NCBI GenBank assembly: GCA_038210495.1
Contig: JBBQWR010000021.1
Location: forward strand, 21,815 to 85,814
Reading direction: 5' to 3'
Length of the DNA: 64,000 nucleotides
Source of the DNA: JBBQWR01 sp038210495
GTDB taxonomy: Bacteria > Planctomycetota > Planctomycetia > Pirellulales > DATAWG01
The notes beneath the pieces are model-generated. The model saw nothing but the letters and a program-made list of their open reading frames with translations, made no database searches and was not told where the DNA came from. Positions 43,724 through 52,907 of the stretch are shown here, piece by piece. Every line of letters begins with the position of its first letter. Within the stretch, counting starts at the first letter, position 1. The translations under genes and the position numbers were made by a program.

Positions 43724-45325
43724 TCAACCGGCTTGCGCGGCGTCGGTCTCTGCCGTCAATGCAATCTTGCCGCGCCACGAAATATTGAGCGCCGTCTCGA
43801 ACACACTCTCGAAGAGCTTTGCGCGCCGCCGGGCGCCCCACACGTCGACGTCGGGATTTTCCGCCGCCTCGACGAGCATCGTTAACTCGTCGTCGGTGCG
43901 CTCGAGGACGACATCGCTGACCTGCCCGGAATGGCTGCGATCCAAACCGCCGGCGAGTCTAAGAATCGACGCCAGTTGCTTCACGCGCTGCTGGTCTTCG
44001 CTCGATAGCTGCCGGAAATTCGCGTGCCGTTTTTTCGGTTGCGATCCCCGATGGTATCTCGCCACGTTGGCCATCATCTCCAGTTCGCTGGGCTGAAACC
44101 CGGCCAGTCCGCTATTCAAAATCAAATGGTAGCTATGCTTGTGGTGCGACTCGTAGTTGATCAGATAGCCGACATCCTGAAGCCGGGCGGCCGTTTCCAA
44201 CAGCGGCTGATCGGCCGGATCGAGGCCGTAGAGCGGCGCAAGTTGAGCAAAAATTCGGCCGGCCAGCCGAGCGACCTGCCGCCCGTGCGCCAACTCGCCA
44301 GAGCAGGCCGCCGCGAACCGTTCGATCGCCGCCTCTCGGTCGTGCGGATTTTGGCTGATCGCCGCGGCGCTGTTGTTCATCATCGAAAGAATCAGCCCAT
44401 CCCGCACGCCCCGATTGTGAACTTGCAATAGATTCACTTTGAAATGACGCATCAGCCGGTCGATCACGGCCAACCCGGCGACGATGATATCGGCCCGATC
44501 GGGGCTCAGACCCGAAACGGTCCGGCGATTCTTAAGTGGCATTTTTCGCAGCCGGTCGACCAGATGGCTGACCTCGGCGTGCGTCACGTTGTAGCCACGG
44601 GTGGGCAGCCCGACTTGGCCCTTCTGGGCCATGATCATTTCGGCGAGCGTCGTGAACGTGCCCCCCGATCCGATCAGCAAATGCGGATCGATGTTTGTCT
44701 TTTTCCCCAATTTGCGAAGCTGCCCGTCGATGGCTTTGAGCAGCGCGGCGAAGTCGTGGTCGGTCATCGGTCCGCCGACGCCGCCATACGCTTCGGTCAG
44801 TCGCACGGCGCCAAGCGGCGTGGTGAACGTCGATTCGATCTGATTGCCCGAGGCGAGGATCACCTCGGTGCTGCCGCCGCCGATATCGGCCACGGCGACG
44901 TTTTTGCCGGTTAGATCGAACGCCCGTTGCACGCTGTTGAACGCGAGTCGAGCTTCCTTCTCGGCGCTGATGACTTCGATTTCCAGCCCGATTTCGTCTT
45001 TCGCGCGGCGGCAAAAGTCGGGGCCGTTGACGGCCTCGCGAACGGCGCACGTGGCGATCGTCTTGAGCTGATTGACCTGAAAGCCCTCGGCGATTTGCTT
45101 GAACCGGCGGAGCGCCGCCAGCGTCAATTCGATGGCCTCGGGCTCGAGGCGGCCGGACGAATCCAAGGCCCGGCCTAGCCGCGTCGATTCGCGTTCTTCG
45201 TCCAAAATCCGATATGTGCCGTCGCGAAGCGGTTCGGCCACCATCAGCCGCACGCTGTTGGAGCCGATATCGATGGCGCCCAGGCGATGGGCCAACTCCG
45301 AAAAATAGATCTGCTTTTCGTCCAT
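43724..45325 (-). CDS. Ppx/GppA-type exopolyphosphatase with C-terminal HD-like domain
   Basis: 533 residues from ATG 45325 (a TTG 15 bases upstream is possible). The N-terminal actin-fold half has GAIDIGSNSVRLMVAEPL, AVREAVNG and VAVADIGGGSTEVI; the C-terminal half is helical and HD-like (ARLQDVGYLINYESHHKHSY). Hydrolyses polyphosphate and/or pppGpp; which cannot be decided here. Divergent from ribF. Confidence 0.88.
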   Translation of the reverse strand: MDEKQIYFSELAHRLGAIDIGSNSVRLMVAEPLRDGTYRILDEERESTRLGRALDSSGRLEPEAIELTLAALRRFKQIAEGFQVNQLKTIATCAVREAVNGPDFCRRAKDEIGLEIEVISAEKEARLAFNSVQRAFDLTGKNVAVADIGGGSTEVILASGNQIESTFTTPLGAVRLTEAYGGVGGPMTDHDFAALLKAIDGQLRKLGKKTNIDPHLLIGSGGTFTTLAEMIMAQKGQVGLPTRGYNVTHAEVSHLVDRLRKMPLKNRRTVSGLSPDRADIIVAGLAVIDRLMRHFKVNLLQVHNRGVRDGLILSMMNNSAAAISQNPHDREAAIERFAAACSGELAHGRQVARLAGRIFAQLAPLYGLDPADQPLLETAARLQDVGYLINYESHHKHSYHLILNSGLAGFQPSELEMMANVARYHRGSQPKKRHANFRQLSSEDQQRVKQLASILRLAGGLDRSHSGQVSDVVLERTDDELTMLVEAAENPDVDVWGARRRAKLFESVFETALNISWRGKIALTAETDAAQAG

Positions 45326-45515
45326 CACGCTCGCTGCCAAGGGCGCGGTTGCCGAGCCTCCTCAAGTTCCCTCATTACAATAGCATATCGGCAAATTGGG
45401 AAGCCCTTGGAGGGGGGCCGGTTGAAGCGCCCCGGCCGGCGTCACATAATGCTGACACCCGTGGCGAGCGTCGCCCCAACGATGACTACTGATCTCATTT
45501 ATTTCCCCGGCTACT

Positions 45516-46451
45516 TTGCAAGTTTTCCGCGATCTCTCGCAACTCCCCGAGGCGCTCAAGCACGGCGCCGTCGCCATCGGCAACTTCGATGGCGTGCATT
45601 TGGGGCACGCCGAAATCGCCCGGCGATTGATCGCCGGCGCTCGCGACGTGGCCGGCGCGTCGATCGTCTTCACATTCGACCCGCACCCGGCTCGCATCTT
45701 GCGCCCTGAAGCCGCCCCGGCGCCGCTGACTTGGACAGATCGCAAGGCGGCGCTACTGGGCCACCTCGGCGTCGACGCGATGATCGCCTATCCGACCGAC
45801 CAGCGGCTGCTGAGTCTCACCGCGGCCGAGTTCTTTCGAACGATCGTACGCGAGCAGCTACAGGCCAGACAGCTTGTCGAAGGACCCAACTTCAGCTTCG
45901 GTCGGAGCCGGGCCGGCACGATCGACGTACTCCGCCAAATGTGCGACGTGGCCGGTCTCGGTCTCGAAGTCGTCCAGCCGATCACGATCGACGGCGATTA
46001 TGTTTCCAGTTCGCGAGTGCGCAAGCTAATCGCCGAGGGCCAAATCGATCAGGCCCGGCGAATGTTGACCGAGCCCTATCGACTCCGCGGAATGGTCCGC
46101 CACGGCGCGGGACGCGGAGCGACGATCGGATTTCCCACGGCCAATGTCGACGCGATCGACACGCTGCTGCCCGGTCCCGGCGTCTACGCAGGCCGCGCCA
46201 TGACGTCGGGCGGCGCGTGGCCGGCGGCGATCAACGTCGGTCCCAATCCGACGTTCGGCGAACAAACGATGAAAGTCGAAGTCCACCTGATCGGCTTTCA
46301 AGGCAGCCTCTATGGCCAGCCCCTGGAGGTTGACTTTGTCGCGCGACTGCGGGACATTCAGCGGTTCGACAGCGTCGGCGACCTGCAAGCCCAGTTGGAG
46401 CGCGACGTCGCCGCCGCAAAAGCAAAAGTCGGACAGGATTTACAAGATTAA
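45516..46451 (+). CDS. ribF: Riboflavin kinase / FAD synthetase
   Basis: 311 residues from a TTG at 45516. FAD synthetase domain: AIGNFDGVHLGHAEIARRL, FTFDPHPARIL, GPNFSFGRSRAGTID, YVSSSRVRKLI; riboflavin kinase domain: GRGATIGFPTANV, YAGRAMTSGG and INVGPNPTFG. Makes FMN and FAD. The last codons and stop, GQDLQD then TAA, are read from a family C repeat (GGACAGGATTTACAAGATTA), so the natural C-terminus has been replaced or extended. Confidence 0.92.
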   Translation: MQVFRDLSQLPEALKHGAVAIGNFDGVHLGHAEIARRLIAGARDVAGASIVFTFDPHPARILRPEAAPAPLTWTDRKAALLGHLGVDAMIAYPTDQRLLSLTAAEFFRTIVREQLQARQLVEGPNFSFGRSRAGTIDVLRQMCDVAGLGLEVVQPITIDGDYVSSSRVRKLIAEGQIDQARRMLTEPYRLRGMVRHGAGRGATIGFPTANVDAIDTLLPGPGVYAGRAMTSGGAWPAAINVGPNPTFGEQTMKVEVHLIGFQGSLYGQPLEVDFVARLRDIQRFDSVGDLQAQLERDVAAAKAKVGQDLQD

Positions 46452-46534
46452 CAGGATTTTGAATCCATCGAATTTTTGTTTGATGCAAGCCACTCCATCG
46501 CCTTCTTAATCCTTAAAATCCTGTTAATCCTGTC
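46432..46534. repeat. Family C inverted pair at the ribF stop
   Basis: Left unit GACAGGATTTACAAGATTAA from 46432, right unit AAATCCTGTTAATCCTGTC ending 46534. The left unit contains the ribF stop codon. Confidence 0.85.
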
Positions 46535-46568
46535 TAGTTACTTGTCATTGTCCCCTCCCGAGTCGTCC

Positions 46569-47564
46569 ATGAGCATCAATTGGTCACGGTTTGCCGAGAT
46601 CGTCAACAGCCATCAGCGGTTTATCCTGACCAGCCACATTCGGCCGGATTGCGATGCGCTGGGGAGCGAGCTGGGAATGGCGGGCGTGCTGCAAGCGCTG
46701 GGCAAGGAGACGCTCATCCTCAATGGCCAAGTCACACCGCGAAATCTCGAATTCATCGATCCGGCGAAGCAGATTAAGGCGGTCGCCGTCGACGTGCAGC
46801 CGGGCGATCTCGCCAAGTACGACGCGCTGATCGTGCTCGACACCAGCGCCTGGGCTCAACTCGGGCCGATGGGCGAAGTCGTTCGCAGCACGTCCGCGAA
46901 GAAACTGATCGTCGATCATCACTTGAGCGGCGACGATCTGGGCGCGGAGCTATTCAAAGACACGACGGCCGAAGCGACCGGCCGGCTAGTCGTCGAGGCC
47001 GCCCAACATTTGGGAGTGCGGCTGACGCCCGAAATCGCGACGCCCCTGTTTGCGGCGATCGCGACCGACACGGGCTGGTTTCGGTTCGGCTCGACCAAGT
47101 CGATCACGATGCGAGCCGCCGCCGACTTGATCGATGCCGGCGCGAGTCCCGCGGCCCTGTATGCGGCACTCTACGAGCACGATACGCTGGCCCGAATCAA
47201 TTTGATCGGCCGAACGTTGGCCCGAGCGGTGAGCGATCTCGATGGCCGGCTGGTTTATACCTCGATCCTGCAAACCGACTTTCGCGAGACGGGCGCCCTG
47301 GCGAGCGATACCGAGGATATCATCAACATGACCTTGGGCGTGGGTGGAACGGAGGTCGCGATCATTTTCGTCGAGCTGCAAGTGGGGGGCGTAAAAATCA
47401 GCTTCCGCAGCCGCGGCAGGACCATCGATTGCAGCAAGCTGTCCGAACAGTTCGGCGGCGGCGGCCATCGCGCCGCGGCGGGCGCCACGATCGACGGGCC
47501 CCTCGCCCTGGTGCAGACAAAAGTGCTTGACGCGGTGCGGCTGGCGATGAAAACTGGAGCCTAA
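46569..47564 (+). CDS. nrnA: DHH-family oligoribonuclease/pAp phosphatase (NrnA-like)
   Basis: 331 residues from ATG 46569. DHH domain: FILTSHIRPDCDALGSELGM, IVLDTSAWAQLG and KKLIVDHHLSGDD; DHHA1 domain with SEQFGGGGHRAAAGATI. NrnA degrades 2-5 nt RNAs and pAp with manganese. Follows ribF, as translation and RNA-decay genes (rbfA, truB) often do. Confidence 0.9.
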   Translation: MSINWSRFAEIVNSHQRFILTSHIRPDCDALGSELGMAGVLQALGKETLILNGQVTPRNLEFIDPAKQIKAVAVDVQPGDLAKYDALIVLDTSAWAQLGPMGEVVRSTSAKKLIVDHHLSGDDLGAELFKDTTAEATGRLVVEAAQHLGVRLTPEIATPLFAAIATDTGWFRFGSTKSITMRAAADLIDAGASPAALYAALYEHDTLARINLIGRTLARAVSDLDGRLVYTSILQTDFRETGALASDTEDIINMTLGVGGTEVAIIFVELQVGGVKISFRSRGRTIDCSKLSEQFGGGGHRAAAGATIDGPLALVQTKVLDAVRLAMKTGA

Positions 47565-47575
47565 TCCCGCCTTAC

Positions 47576-47595
47576 ATGGCCGCGGCGCCCTGCCG
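47576..47595. repeat. Family I single unit
   Basis: ATGGCCGCGGCGCCCTGCCG, a variant of the unit at 43637, 11 bases after the nrnA stop codon. Confidence 0.5.
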
Positions 47596-47676
47596 CGCCG
47601 TTCAGCAGTCTCGCCGCAGCCCGCCTTCCTCGATCAGCAATTAACTCTTTCATGGCCCATCGGCCGGCGCATCACC

Positions 47677-48273
47677 ATGCCTCCCCCCAATCTCAAGACC
47701 CTCACGACCCCGCCGGGCAAAACGCCGGCGTCCGACGACCCTTCGGAGCGCCGCGGCTTCTTCGGCAAATTCGCGGCCGTGGTCATCGGCGGGCTCGTCA
47801 TGCTATTTCCGTTCGCGGCGGGTCTGCTGGTCTTCGCCGATCCGCTACGACGCAAGGCCGAAGGCAAGCGATATTTGAAGGTCACGGCGCTCGATTCGGT
47901 TCCCGACGATGGCGTGCCTCGCGCTTTTCCAGTGACCTCCAGTCGTACCGACGCCTGGACCTACTATCCCAGCCAGCCGATCGGCGCCGTGTATCTGCGG
48001 CGGCAGAAGGGCAAGATACTGCCGGTGGCGCTTCAAACGACCTGTCCTCACGCCGGCTGCCGCGTTGATTTTCTACCCAGCGATGGACTGTTCAGATGCC
48101 CGTGCCACAACAGCGCGTTCGACCTGAACGGCGAGATACGTCAGCCCAGTCCCAGCCCTCGGCCGATGGACCAATTGGCCTGCGAAATTCGCAGCAATCA
48201 AGGAGTCTCCGAGGTGTGGGTTGAGTTTCAGGATTTTTATACCGGCGTCGCGGATAAGGTGGCTAAGACGTGA
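47677..48273 (+). CDS. Rieske [2Fe-2S] protein of a cytochrome bc complex
   Basis: 198 residues. One membrane anchor (FAAVVIGGLVMLFPFAAGLL), then the Rieske fold with CPHAGC (C123, H125, C128) and CPCHNSAF (C141, C143, H144), all cluster ligands and the disulphide cysteines present. An earlier start is unlikely. Pairs with the cytochrome b-c gene 150 bp downstream as a quinol oxidase complex. Confidence 0.93.
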   Translation: MPPPNLKTLTTPPGKTPASDDPSERRGFFGKFAAVVIGGLVMLFPFAAGLLVFADPLRRKAEGKRYLKVTALDSVPDDGVPRAFPVTSSRTDAWTYYPSQPIGAVYLRRQKGKILPVALQTTCPHAGCRVDFLPSDGLFRCPCHNSAFDLNGEIRQPSPSPRPMDQLACEIRSNQGVSEVWVEFQDFYTGVADKVAKT

Positions 48274-48340
48274 GAGCGTGCCGGTCGTTTTAGCAGCTCG
48301 AAATTGATTGACCGTCGGTCGGCCTTGTCGCGTTTTACTC

Positions 48341-48368
48341 AACAGGGACCTGACGCCCGTCGCTCGCC
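48341..48368. repeat. Family A single unit
   Basis: AACAGGGACCTGACGCCCGT then CGCTCGCC, a degenerate family A copy between the Rieske and cytochrome genes. Confidence 0.55.
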
Positions 48369-48375
48369 TTTTTTT

Positions 48376-48414
48376 ACTCCCGTCTCCCGTCTCCCGACTC
48401 CCGACTCCCGACTT
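48376..48414. repeat. Family K direct repeats before cytochrome b
   Basis: Five to six copies of CTCCCGTCTCCCGACTCCCG-type words, the same as at 34533. They end 9 bases before the cytochrome start and occupy the place where its ribosome binding site should be. Confidence 0.75.
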
Positions 48415-48423
48415 GCCCCTCCC

Positions 48424-50424
48424 ATGCTCGCCTCACTTCGCAACTGGCTCGACAGCCGCACCGGATACCGGTCGCTGATCCACGAGGCTCTCTATGAGCG
48501 AATTCCTGGCGGCGCCCGCTGGCGATATGTGTGGGGCAGCACGCTCGTGTTTGCCTTCGTGGTCCAGGTCATCACCGGCATGTTTCTGTGGATGGCCTAT
48601 AGCCCCAGCGCTCAGACGGCGTGGGAAAGCGTTTATTACATTCAGAACGAAATGCAGGGCGGGTGGCTGCTGCGTGGGCTGCACCACTTCATGTCCCAGG
48701 CGATGATCGTCCTGCTGCTGCTGCATCTCATGCAAGTCGTGATCGACGGCGCCTATCGGGCTCCGCGGGAGGTCAATTTCTGGCTCGGCTTGGTCCTGAT
48801 GATGATCGTGCTCGGCCTGTCGCTCACGGGCTATCTCCTGCCCTGGGATCAAAAGGGCTATTGGGCGACCCGCGTGGCCACGAACCTCATGGGTCTGGTG
48901 AGCAACAAGGCGCCGCAATTGGTGATCGGCGGCCCCGACTACGGTCATCACACGCTGACTCGCTTTTTCGCTTTGCACGCCGGCGTGCTGCCGGCGCTGT
49001 TGGTCGCGTTTTTGGTAGTTCACGTGGCCCTGTTTCGCAGGCACGGGATCAGCGCGAAGATGCCAGTTCGCCGGCCGGACTGCTCGTTTTGGCCCGATCA
49101 GGTGCTCAAAGACGCGGTCGCCTGTCTCGCCGTGCTGGCGGTCGTGTTGTTCTTGATCGTGCGGCCAGCCCTGTTTCACGGCAGTGGGCTCTCGGCGCCG
49201 CCAACGAGCTTGGGCGCCGAGTTGGGCGCGCCGGCCGATCCATCGAACGCCTATTCCGCCGCCCGGCCCGAGTGGTACTTTTTGTTTCTGTTCCAGTTCC
49301 TCAAATTGTTCGAGGGCTGGGGAGCGCGCGGCGAATTTTTTGGCGCGATCGTTGCGCCGGGCCTAATCATGCTGGCGATGTTCCTGATGCCGATCTTCGG
49401 CCGCTGGAAGCTCGGCCATCGGTTCAATATTTTGTTCACGCTCTGTCTGCTAGCCGGCATCGGTTGGTTGACCGCTTCCGCGTATATCGAGGACCACAAC
49501 GCCCAATGGGCCGATCGCGAGGCGATGGCCAAGACCGAGGCGGAGGTTCGCCAGATCGCCGGCGACGACGCCAAGATGGAAAAACTATTCGATAATGACC
49601 CGACCAAGATCGCCGATTTCCGCAAGCGCCGGGCCGCTTACGAAAAATACAAAAAGTCGGCCGACTACTTGTCCGCCGTCTCGCGCGCCGATGAGGACGC
49701 CGACCGAGTGAAGGAACTGGCCGGCCGACATGGCATCCCGCCGACGGGCGCCTTAACGATCCTAGCCGATGATTCCAAGACGCAAGGGGATCGGCTGTTT
49801 ACCCGGCACTGCGCGAGTTGCCACGCGCATCTCGATCCCGATAGCCCGGTGACGGCCGAACTCCAGCGGGCGACGGCGCCCAATCTATACGGCTTCGGGA
49901 CCGCGCGCTGGATCAGCGGCGTGCTGGATCCGAAGCAGATTAAGGGCCCAAATTACTTCGGCGCGACGGCCCACAACGATTCGGAAATGACCAAGTACGT
50001 CGAAAACAAGGTCGCGAGCCTAAAATACTGGAAGCCCGAGGAAATCAAGCAGGTGATCGGCGCCCTCGTGGCCGAGGCGGCCGTGCCCAACTACACCGAT
50101 GGCACGGCGGCGAGCACGGCGGATATCAAAGCGGGCCAAGTCCTGATCAAAGACACCGAGCGCTGCGCCGAGTGCCACCGGTTCCACGATCCTGAGGTCT
50201 CGCTCGGCGCCGCCCCGGACCTGACGGGCTACGGCTCCCGCCAATGGCTGACGGACTTTATCGGCAATCCGGCCCACCAGCGATTCTACGGCGACACGAA
50301 CGACCGGATGCCGGGCTTTGCCAAGGACAAGGATCCCCACAAAAACCGTCTGACCGCCCAGGAAATCCAGTTCCTCGTCGAGTGGCTCCGCGGCGAATGG
50401 GACGAGGAGCACAGGCCGGAATGA
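48424..50424 (+). CDS. Cytochrome b fused to two c-type haem domains
   Basis: 666 residues from ATG 48424. Eight or so membrane helices: the cytochrome b N-terminal half binds two b haems (LHHFMSQAMIVLLLLHLMQV with paired His, and LHAGVLPALLVAFLVVH) and has the LPWDQKGYWA region, followed by subunit IV-like helices with the quinol-site PEWYFLFLFQFLK. Two covalent haem motifs follow: CASCH at about 462 and CAECH at about 581. One polypeptide thus combines cytochrome b, subunit IV and a dihaem c protein, with the Rieske gene upstream. Confidence 0.9.
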   Translation: MLASLRNWLDSRTGYRSLIHEALYERIPGGARWRYVWGSTLVFAFVVQVITGMFLWMAYSPSAQTAWESVYYIQNEMQGGWLLRGLHHFMSQAMIVLLLLHLMQVVIDGAYRAPREVNFWLGLVLMMIVLGLSLTGYLLPWDQKGYWATRVATNLMGLVSNKAPQLVIGGPDYGHHTLTRFFALHAGVLPALLVAFLVVHVALFRRHGISAKMPVRRPDCSFWPDQVLKDAVACLAVLAVVLFLIVRPALFHGSGLSAPPTSLGAELGAPADPSNAYSAARPEWYFLFLFQFLKLFEGWGARGEFFGAIVAPGLIMLAMFLMPIFGRWKLGHRFNILFTLCLLAGIGWLTASAYIEDHNAQWADREAMAKTEAEVRQIAGDDAKMEKLFDNDPTKIADFRKRRAAYEKYKKSADYLSAVSRADEDADRVKELAGRHGIPPTGALTILADDSKTQGDRLFTRHCASCHAHLDPDSPVTAELQRATAPNLYGFGTARWISGVLDPKQIKGPNYFGATAHNDSEMTKYVENKVASLKYWKPEEIKQVIGALVAEAAVPNYTDGTAASTADIKAGQVLIKDTERCAECHRFHDPEVSLGAAPDLTGYGSRQWLTDFIGNPAHQRFYGDTNDRMPGFAKDKDPHKNRLTAQEIQFLVEWLRGEWDEEHRPE

Positions 50425-50472
50425 GCCAAATTAACCACCGAAGACACGCAGCAAGGACGAGGAAGTTAGACA

Positions 50473-50542
50473 TGATTTACAGGATTTTTATGCCGTGCGG
50501 CTTTACGGCATTTTTAATCTTGTAAATCCTGTTAATCCTGTC
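50473..50542. repeat. Family C inverted pair after cytochrome b-c
   Basis: Left unit ATGATTTACAGGATTTTTAT at 50471, right unit TAAATCCTGTTAATCCTGTC ending 50542. Located between the convergent cytochrome and CPBP genes. Confidence 0.75.
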
Positions 50543-50584
50543 GATTTAGTTTTTTTCCTTGCTTCTTCCGGCTTCGTGTTTCGC

Positions 50585-51364
50585 TCAAACAGCCGCGCAG
50601 CATAGACCCACAAGAATGTCGTACAGCGCGTGCGAGCCGGCGGCGATGCCGAAGCCGCGGTAGACGAATAGACCCGCGAAGAACGCGCCGGCCACGAAGC
50701 GGAAGGCGAAGGTCGACGGATCGAGCGGCTGACCCAGCGGTCCAACATAATGCGCCGCCGAAAAGAGTAGGCTGGTCAGCACAATCGCTGCTATCAGACT
50801 CTGCCGCGTCGTGCAGCCGCAGGCCTTCAAACCCCACACGGCGAGCGGCAACATAATCAACCGGAACAGCACCTCTTCGTAAATGCCCGCGCCGAAGAAG
50901 CTGAACAGCTTGCCGGTCATGCCCAGCGTACAGGGCACAATCGAGGCATGGACGGGCCAGTCGGACTGAGCGGGCAGAAACATCGAGAGCAGCGCCCCCT
51001 GGAGCTGGGCGATCACCACCAGCGCCAGGGCCAGCACCAGACATTCGGCCGCCATCCCATACAGCACGCCCGGCAAGATCTGCCAAGGCTGCCTGGTCGT
51101 ATGATGCCAGCCCATCAAGATGCCGATGGCCAAGACCGGCAGTAGAAAATACTGACCGAAGCCGAGCAGGTCCAGGAGCTGCCGCAGCCAAACATCGGCG
51201 CCGTTGCGCATGGCCTGGGCGCCGAGCCACAGCACGCCCCCCTCGTACAGCACCAACAGCGGCAGCACAAACGCCAGACAGGTCAGCGGCCGCCGCGACT
51301 GCTGCCAGTAATATCCGCTGGCCTCGGGCCAATCGACCGTGTTGTCGAGCAGAGCGCTGAGCAA
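50585..51364 (-). CDS. CPBP-family intramembrane metalloprotease
   Basis: 259 residues, about eight hydrophobic helices. The CPBP (Abi/Rce1-like) motifs are present: GIYEEVLFRLIML (Glu-Glu and Arg), FSAAHYVGPLG (His) and SHALYDI (His). May cleave prenylated or other membrane proteins; the substrate is unknown. The start at TTG 51364 is the first available but has no good ribosome binding site. Confidence 0.8.
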   Translation of the reverse strand: MLSALLDNTVDWPEASGYYWQQSRRPLTCLAFVLPLLVLYEGGVLWLGAQAMRNGADVWLRQLLDLLGFGQYFLLPVLAIGILMGWHHTTRQPWQILPGVLYGMAAECLVLALALVVIAQLQGALLSMFLPAQSDWPVHASIVPCTLGMTGKLFSFFGAGIYEEVLFRLIMLPLAVWGLKACGCTTRQSLIAAIVLTSLLFSAAHYVGPLGQPLDPSTFAFRFVAGAFFAGLFVYRGFGIAAGSHALYDILVGLCCAAV

Positions 51365-51373
51365 GGAGGCGTG

Positions 51374-51443
51374 GGGCGTGAAGGGTGAAGCGTGGAGCGT
51401 GACGAAGAAAAAAAGGCGAGCGTGGGGCGTCAGCCCCCTGTCC
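51374..51443. repeat. Mixed repeats: family L and family A units
   Basis: GGGCGTGAAGGGTGAAGCGT then GGAGCGTGACG (family L; also near 36770-36795), followed by family A GGCGAGCGTGGGGCGTCAGC at 51415-51443. Upstream of the CPBP gene. Confidence 0.6.
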
Positions 51444-51631
51444 TGCGGTTCGAACCCGTTTTCGACTCCCGGTCGTCACCGCTTTTTACTCGCCTACCCC
51501 AGCGACCCGATGACTCGGTGGGCGGCTGCGAAATGCTTCGGACCTAATCCGATCTCGCCGCACTTTCATCTTCGGAATCGCACGCGCGAACTCTTCAGCA
51601 GCGCGTCGCCGCGCGTTGTTCTTGGCACGAC

Positions 51632-51640
51632 CGCTGAAAG
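51632..51640. repeat. 9-bp target duplication, left copy
   Basis: CGCTGAAAG immediately left of the IS element; the same 9 bases follow the right end at 52899-52907. Confidence 0.85.
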
Positions 51641-52898
51641 CACGGCAATCGCATCTAAATCTTTGGCAGTATCGTGAGCGGCTTGAAAGAATCAAGTGGC
51701 TTGCATGAATTCCTTCGGGGAGCACTTACTCACGGAGGTTTTTCCCATGTCCCAGCGCCTGATTGCCGTTTTTTCAACTTTTGAAAATTTGACAGACCCT
51801 CGCATCGAGCGAACCCGCCGGCACGAGTTGTTCGAGCTACTGGTCGTGGCCCTGTGTGGCACGATCGCCGGCGCCGATAGCTGGGCGGACGTCGAACGCT
51901 TCGGTGAGAAGCGGCTCGAGTGGCTGCGGACATTCCTGCGACTGGAAAACGGCATCCCCTCGCACGACACGTTCGGCCGCGTCTTTGCGATGCTCGATCC
52001 GGCCCAACTCGCGGCTGGCGTTCAACAATGGTTGCAGGACGTGGGCCGCGAGATCGGAAAACACATCGCCATCGACGGCAAGACGTTGCGTGGTTCGTTC
52101 GATCGAGCCGCCGGCAAGAATCCATTGCACTTGGTTTCGGCTTGGGCTTGCGAAGCCCGATTGACGCTCGGGCAAATCGCGACCGAGGCGAAATCGAATG
52201 AAATCACGGCCATTCCGCTGCTCTTGGAATTGCTGGATCTGAAAGGGGCCACGGTCACGATCGACGCGATGGGCTGCCAAAAGGACATCGCCCAAAAGAT
52301 CGTCGACCGCCAAGGCGAGTATCTCTTGGCGCTCAAGGACAACCATCCGAAGCTAGTTCAGGCGGTCGCGGACGAATTTACCGCGGCCCTTGTCGACGCC
52401 GGCGTTCCTTCCCCAGGCCTGCGACGGCACATCACCGCGGAAACCAATCGTGGCCGCAAGGAACGTCGCGAATACTTTACGTTGCCGGCGCCCCGGACCC
52501 TGCCTGGGTTTGCCGATTGGGCTAAGTTGGCGACCCTGGTGATGGTGATTCGCACCACGCTCGTCGGCGGACGGGAGACCAACCAAGTCAGTTACTTCCT
52601 GTCGAGCCTGTCGGGCAAGGTGAAGACTTTGGCGAAATTGATCCGCCAGCATTGGAGCATCGAGAGTCAATTGCACTGGGTGCTGGATGTAACTTTTACA
52701 GAGGACGCCAGCCGCATTCGCAAGCAGCACGCCCCCCAGACGACGGCCATGTTGCGACGCTTGGCAGTGTCCATCTTGTCGGTGGACACTGCGATCAAAG
52801 ACAATATCAAAGGCAAGCGCTACCGGGCCTGCCTCTCGACCGAGACCTTGGAACGCATTCTCCTCAGTTTCGTCGAGAATTAAGATGCGATTGCCGTG
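51641..52898 (+). mobile_element. Complete ISAs1-family insertion sequence, 1258 bp
   Basis: The ends are inverted repeats: left CACGGCAATCGCATCTAAAT, right (reversed) CACGGCAATCGCATCTTAAT, 16 of 16 identical at the tips. A single intact transposase fills it, and a perfect 9-bp direct repeat flanks it. It lies between the CPBP and mgtE genes and interrupts no recognisable gene. All parts are intact, so it may be active. Confidence 0.9.
51747..52883 (+). CDS. ISAs1-family DDE transposase
   Basis: 378 residues from ATG 51747 with GGAGG 8 bases upstream. ISAs1-type: DPRIERTRRHELFELLVVAL, GIPSHDTFGRVFAMLD, HIAIDGKTLRGSFD, VTIDAMGCQKDIAQKI, YLLALKDNHP and HWSIESQLHWVLDVTFTEDA. The DDE residues (D in AIDGK, D in TIDAMG, E in HWSIESQLHW) are all present. 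The stop codon lies in the right terminal repeat. An upstream in-frame start at 51696 is unlikely. Confidence 0.93.
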   Translation: MSQRLIAVFSTFENLTDPRIERTRRHELFELLVVALCGTIAGADSWADVERFGEKRLEWLRTFLRLENGIPSHDTFGRVFAMLDPAQLAAGVQQWLQDVGREIGKHIAIDGKTLRGSFDRAAGKNPLHLVSAWACEARLTLGQIATEAKSNEITAIPLLLELLDLKGATVTIDAMGCQKDIAQKIVDRQGEYLLALKDNHPKLVQAVADEFTAALVDAGVPSPGLRRHITAETNRGRKERREYFTLPAPRTLPGFADWAKLATLVMVIRTTLVGGRETNQVSYFLSSLSGKVKTLAKLIRQHWSIESQLHWVLDVTFTEDASRIRKQHAPQTTAMLRRLAVSILSVDTAIKDNIKGKRYRACLSTETLERILLSFVEN

Positions 52899-52907
52899 CG
52901 CTGAAAG
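52899..52907. repeat. 9-bp target duplication, right copy
   Basis: CGCTGAAAG directly after the right end of the IS element. Confidence 0.85.

Noticed and set aside
51486..51725. 79-codon minus-strand frame across the left IS end
   Set aside because: It crosses the IS boundary and target duplication, so it cannot be an ancestral gene.
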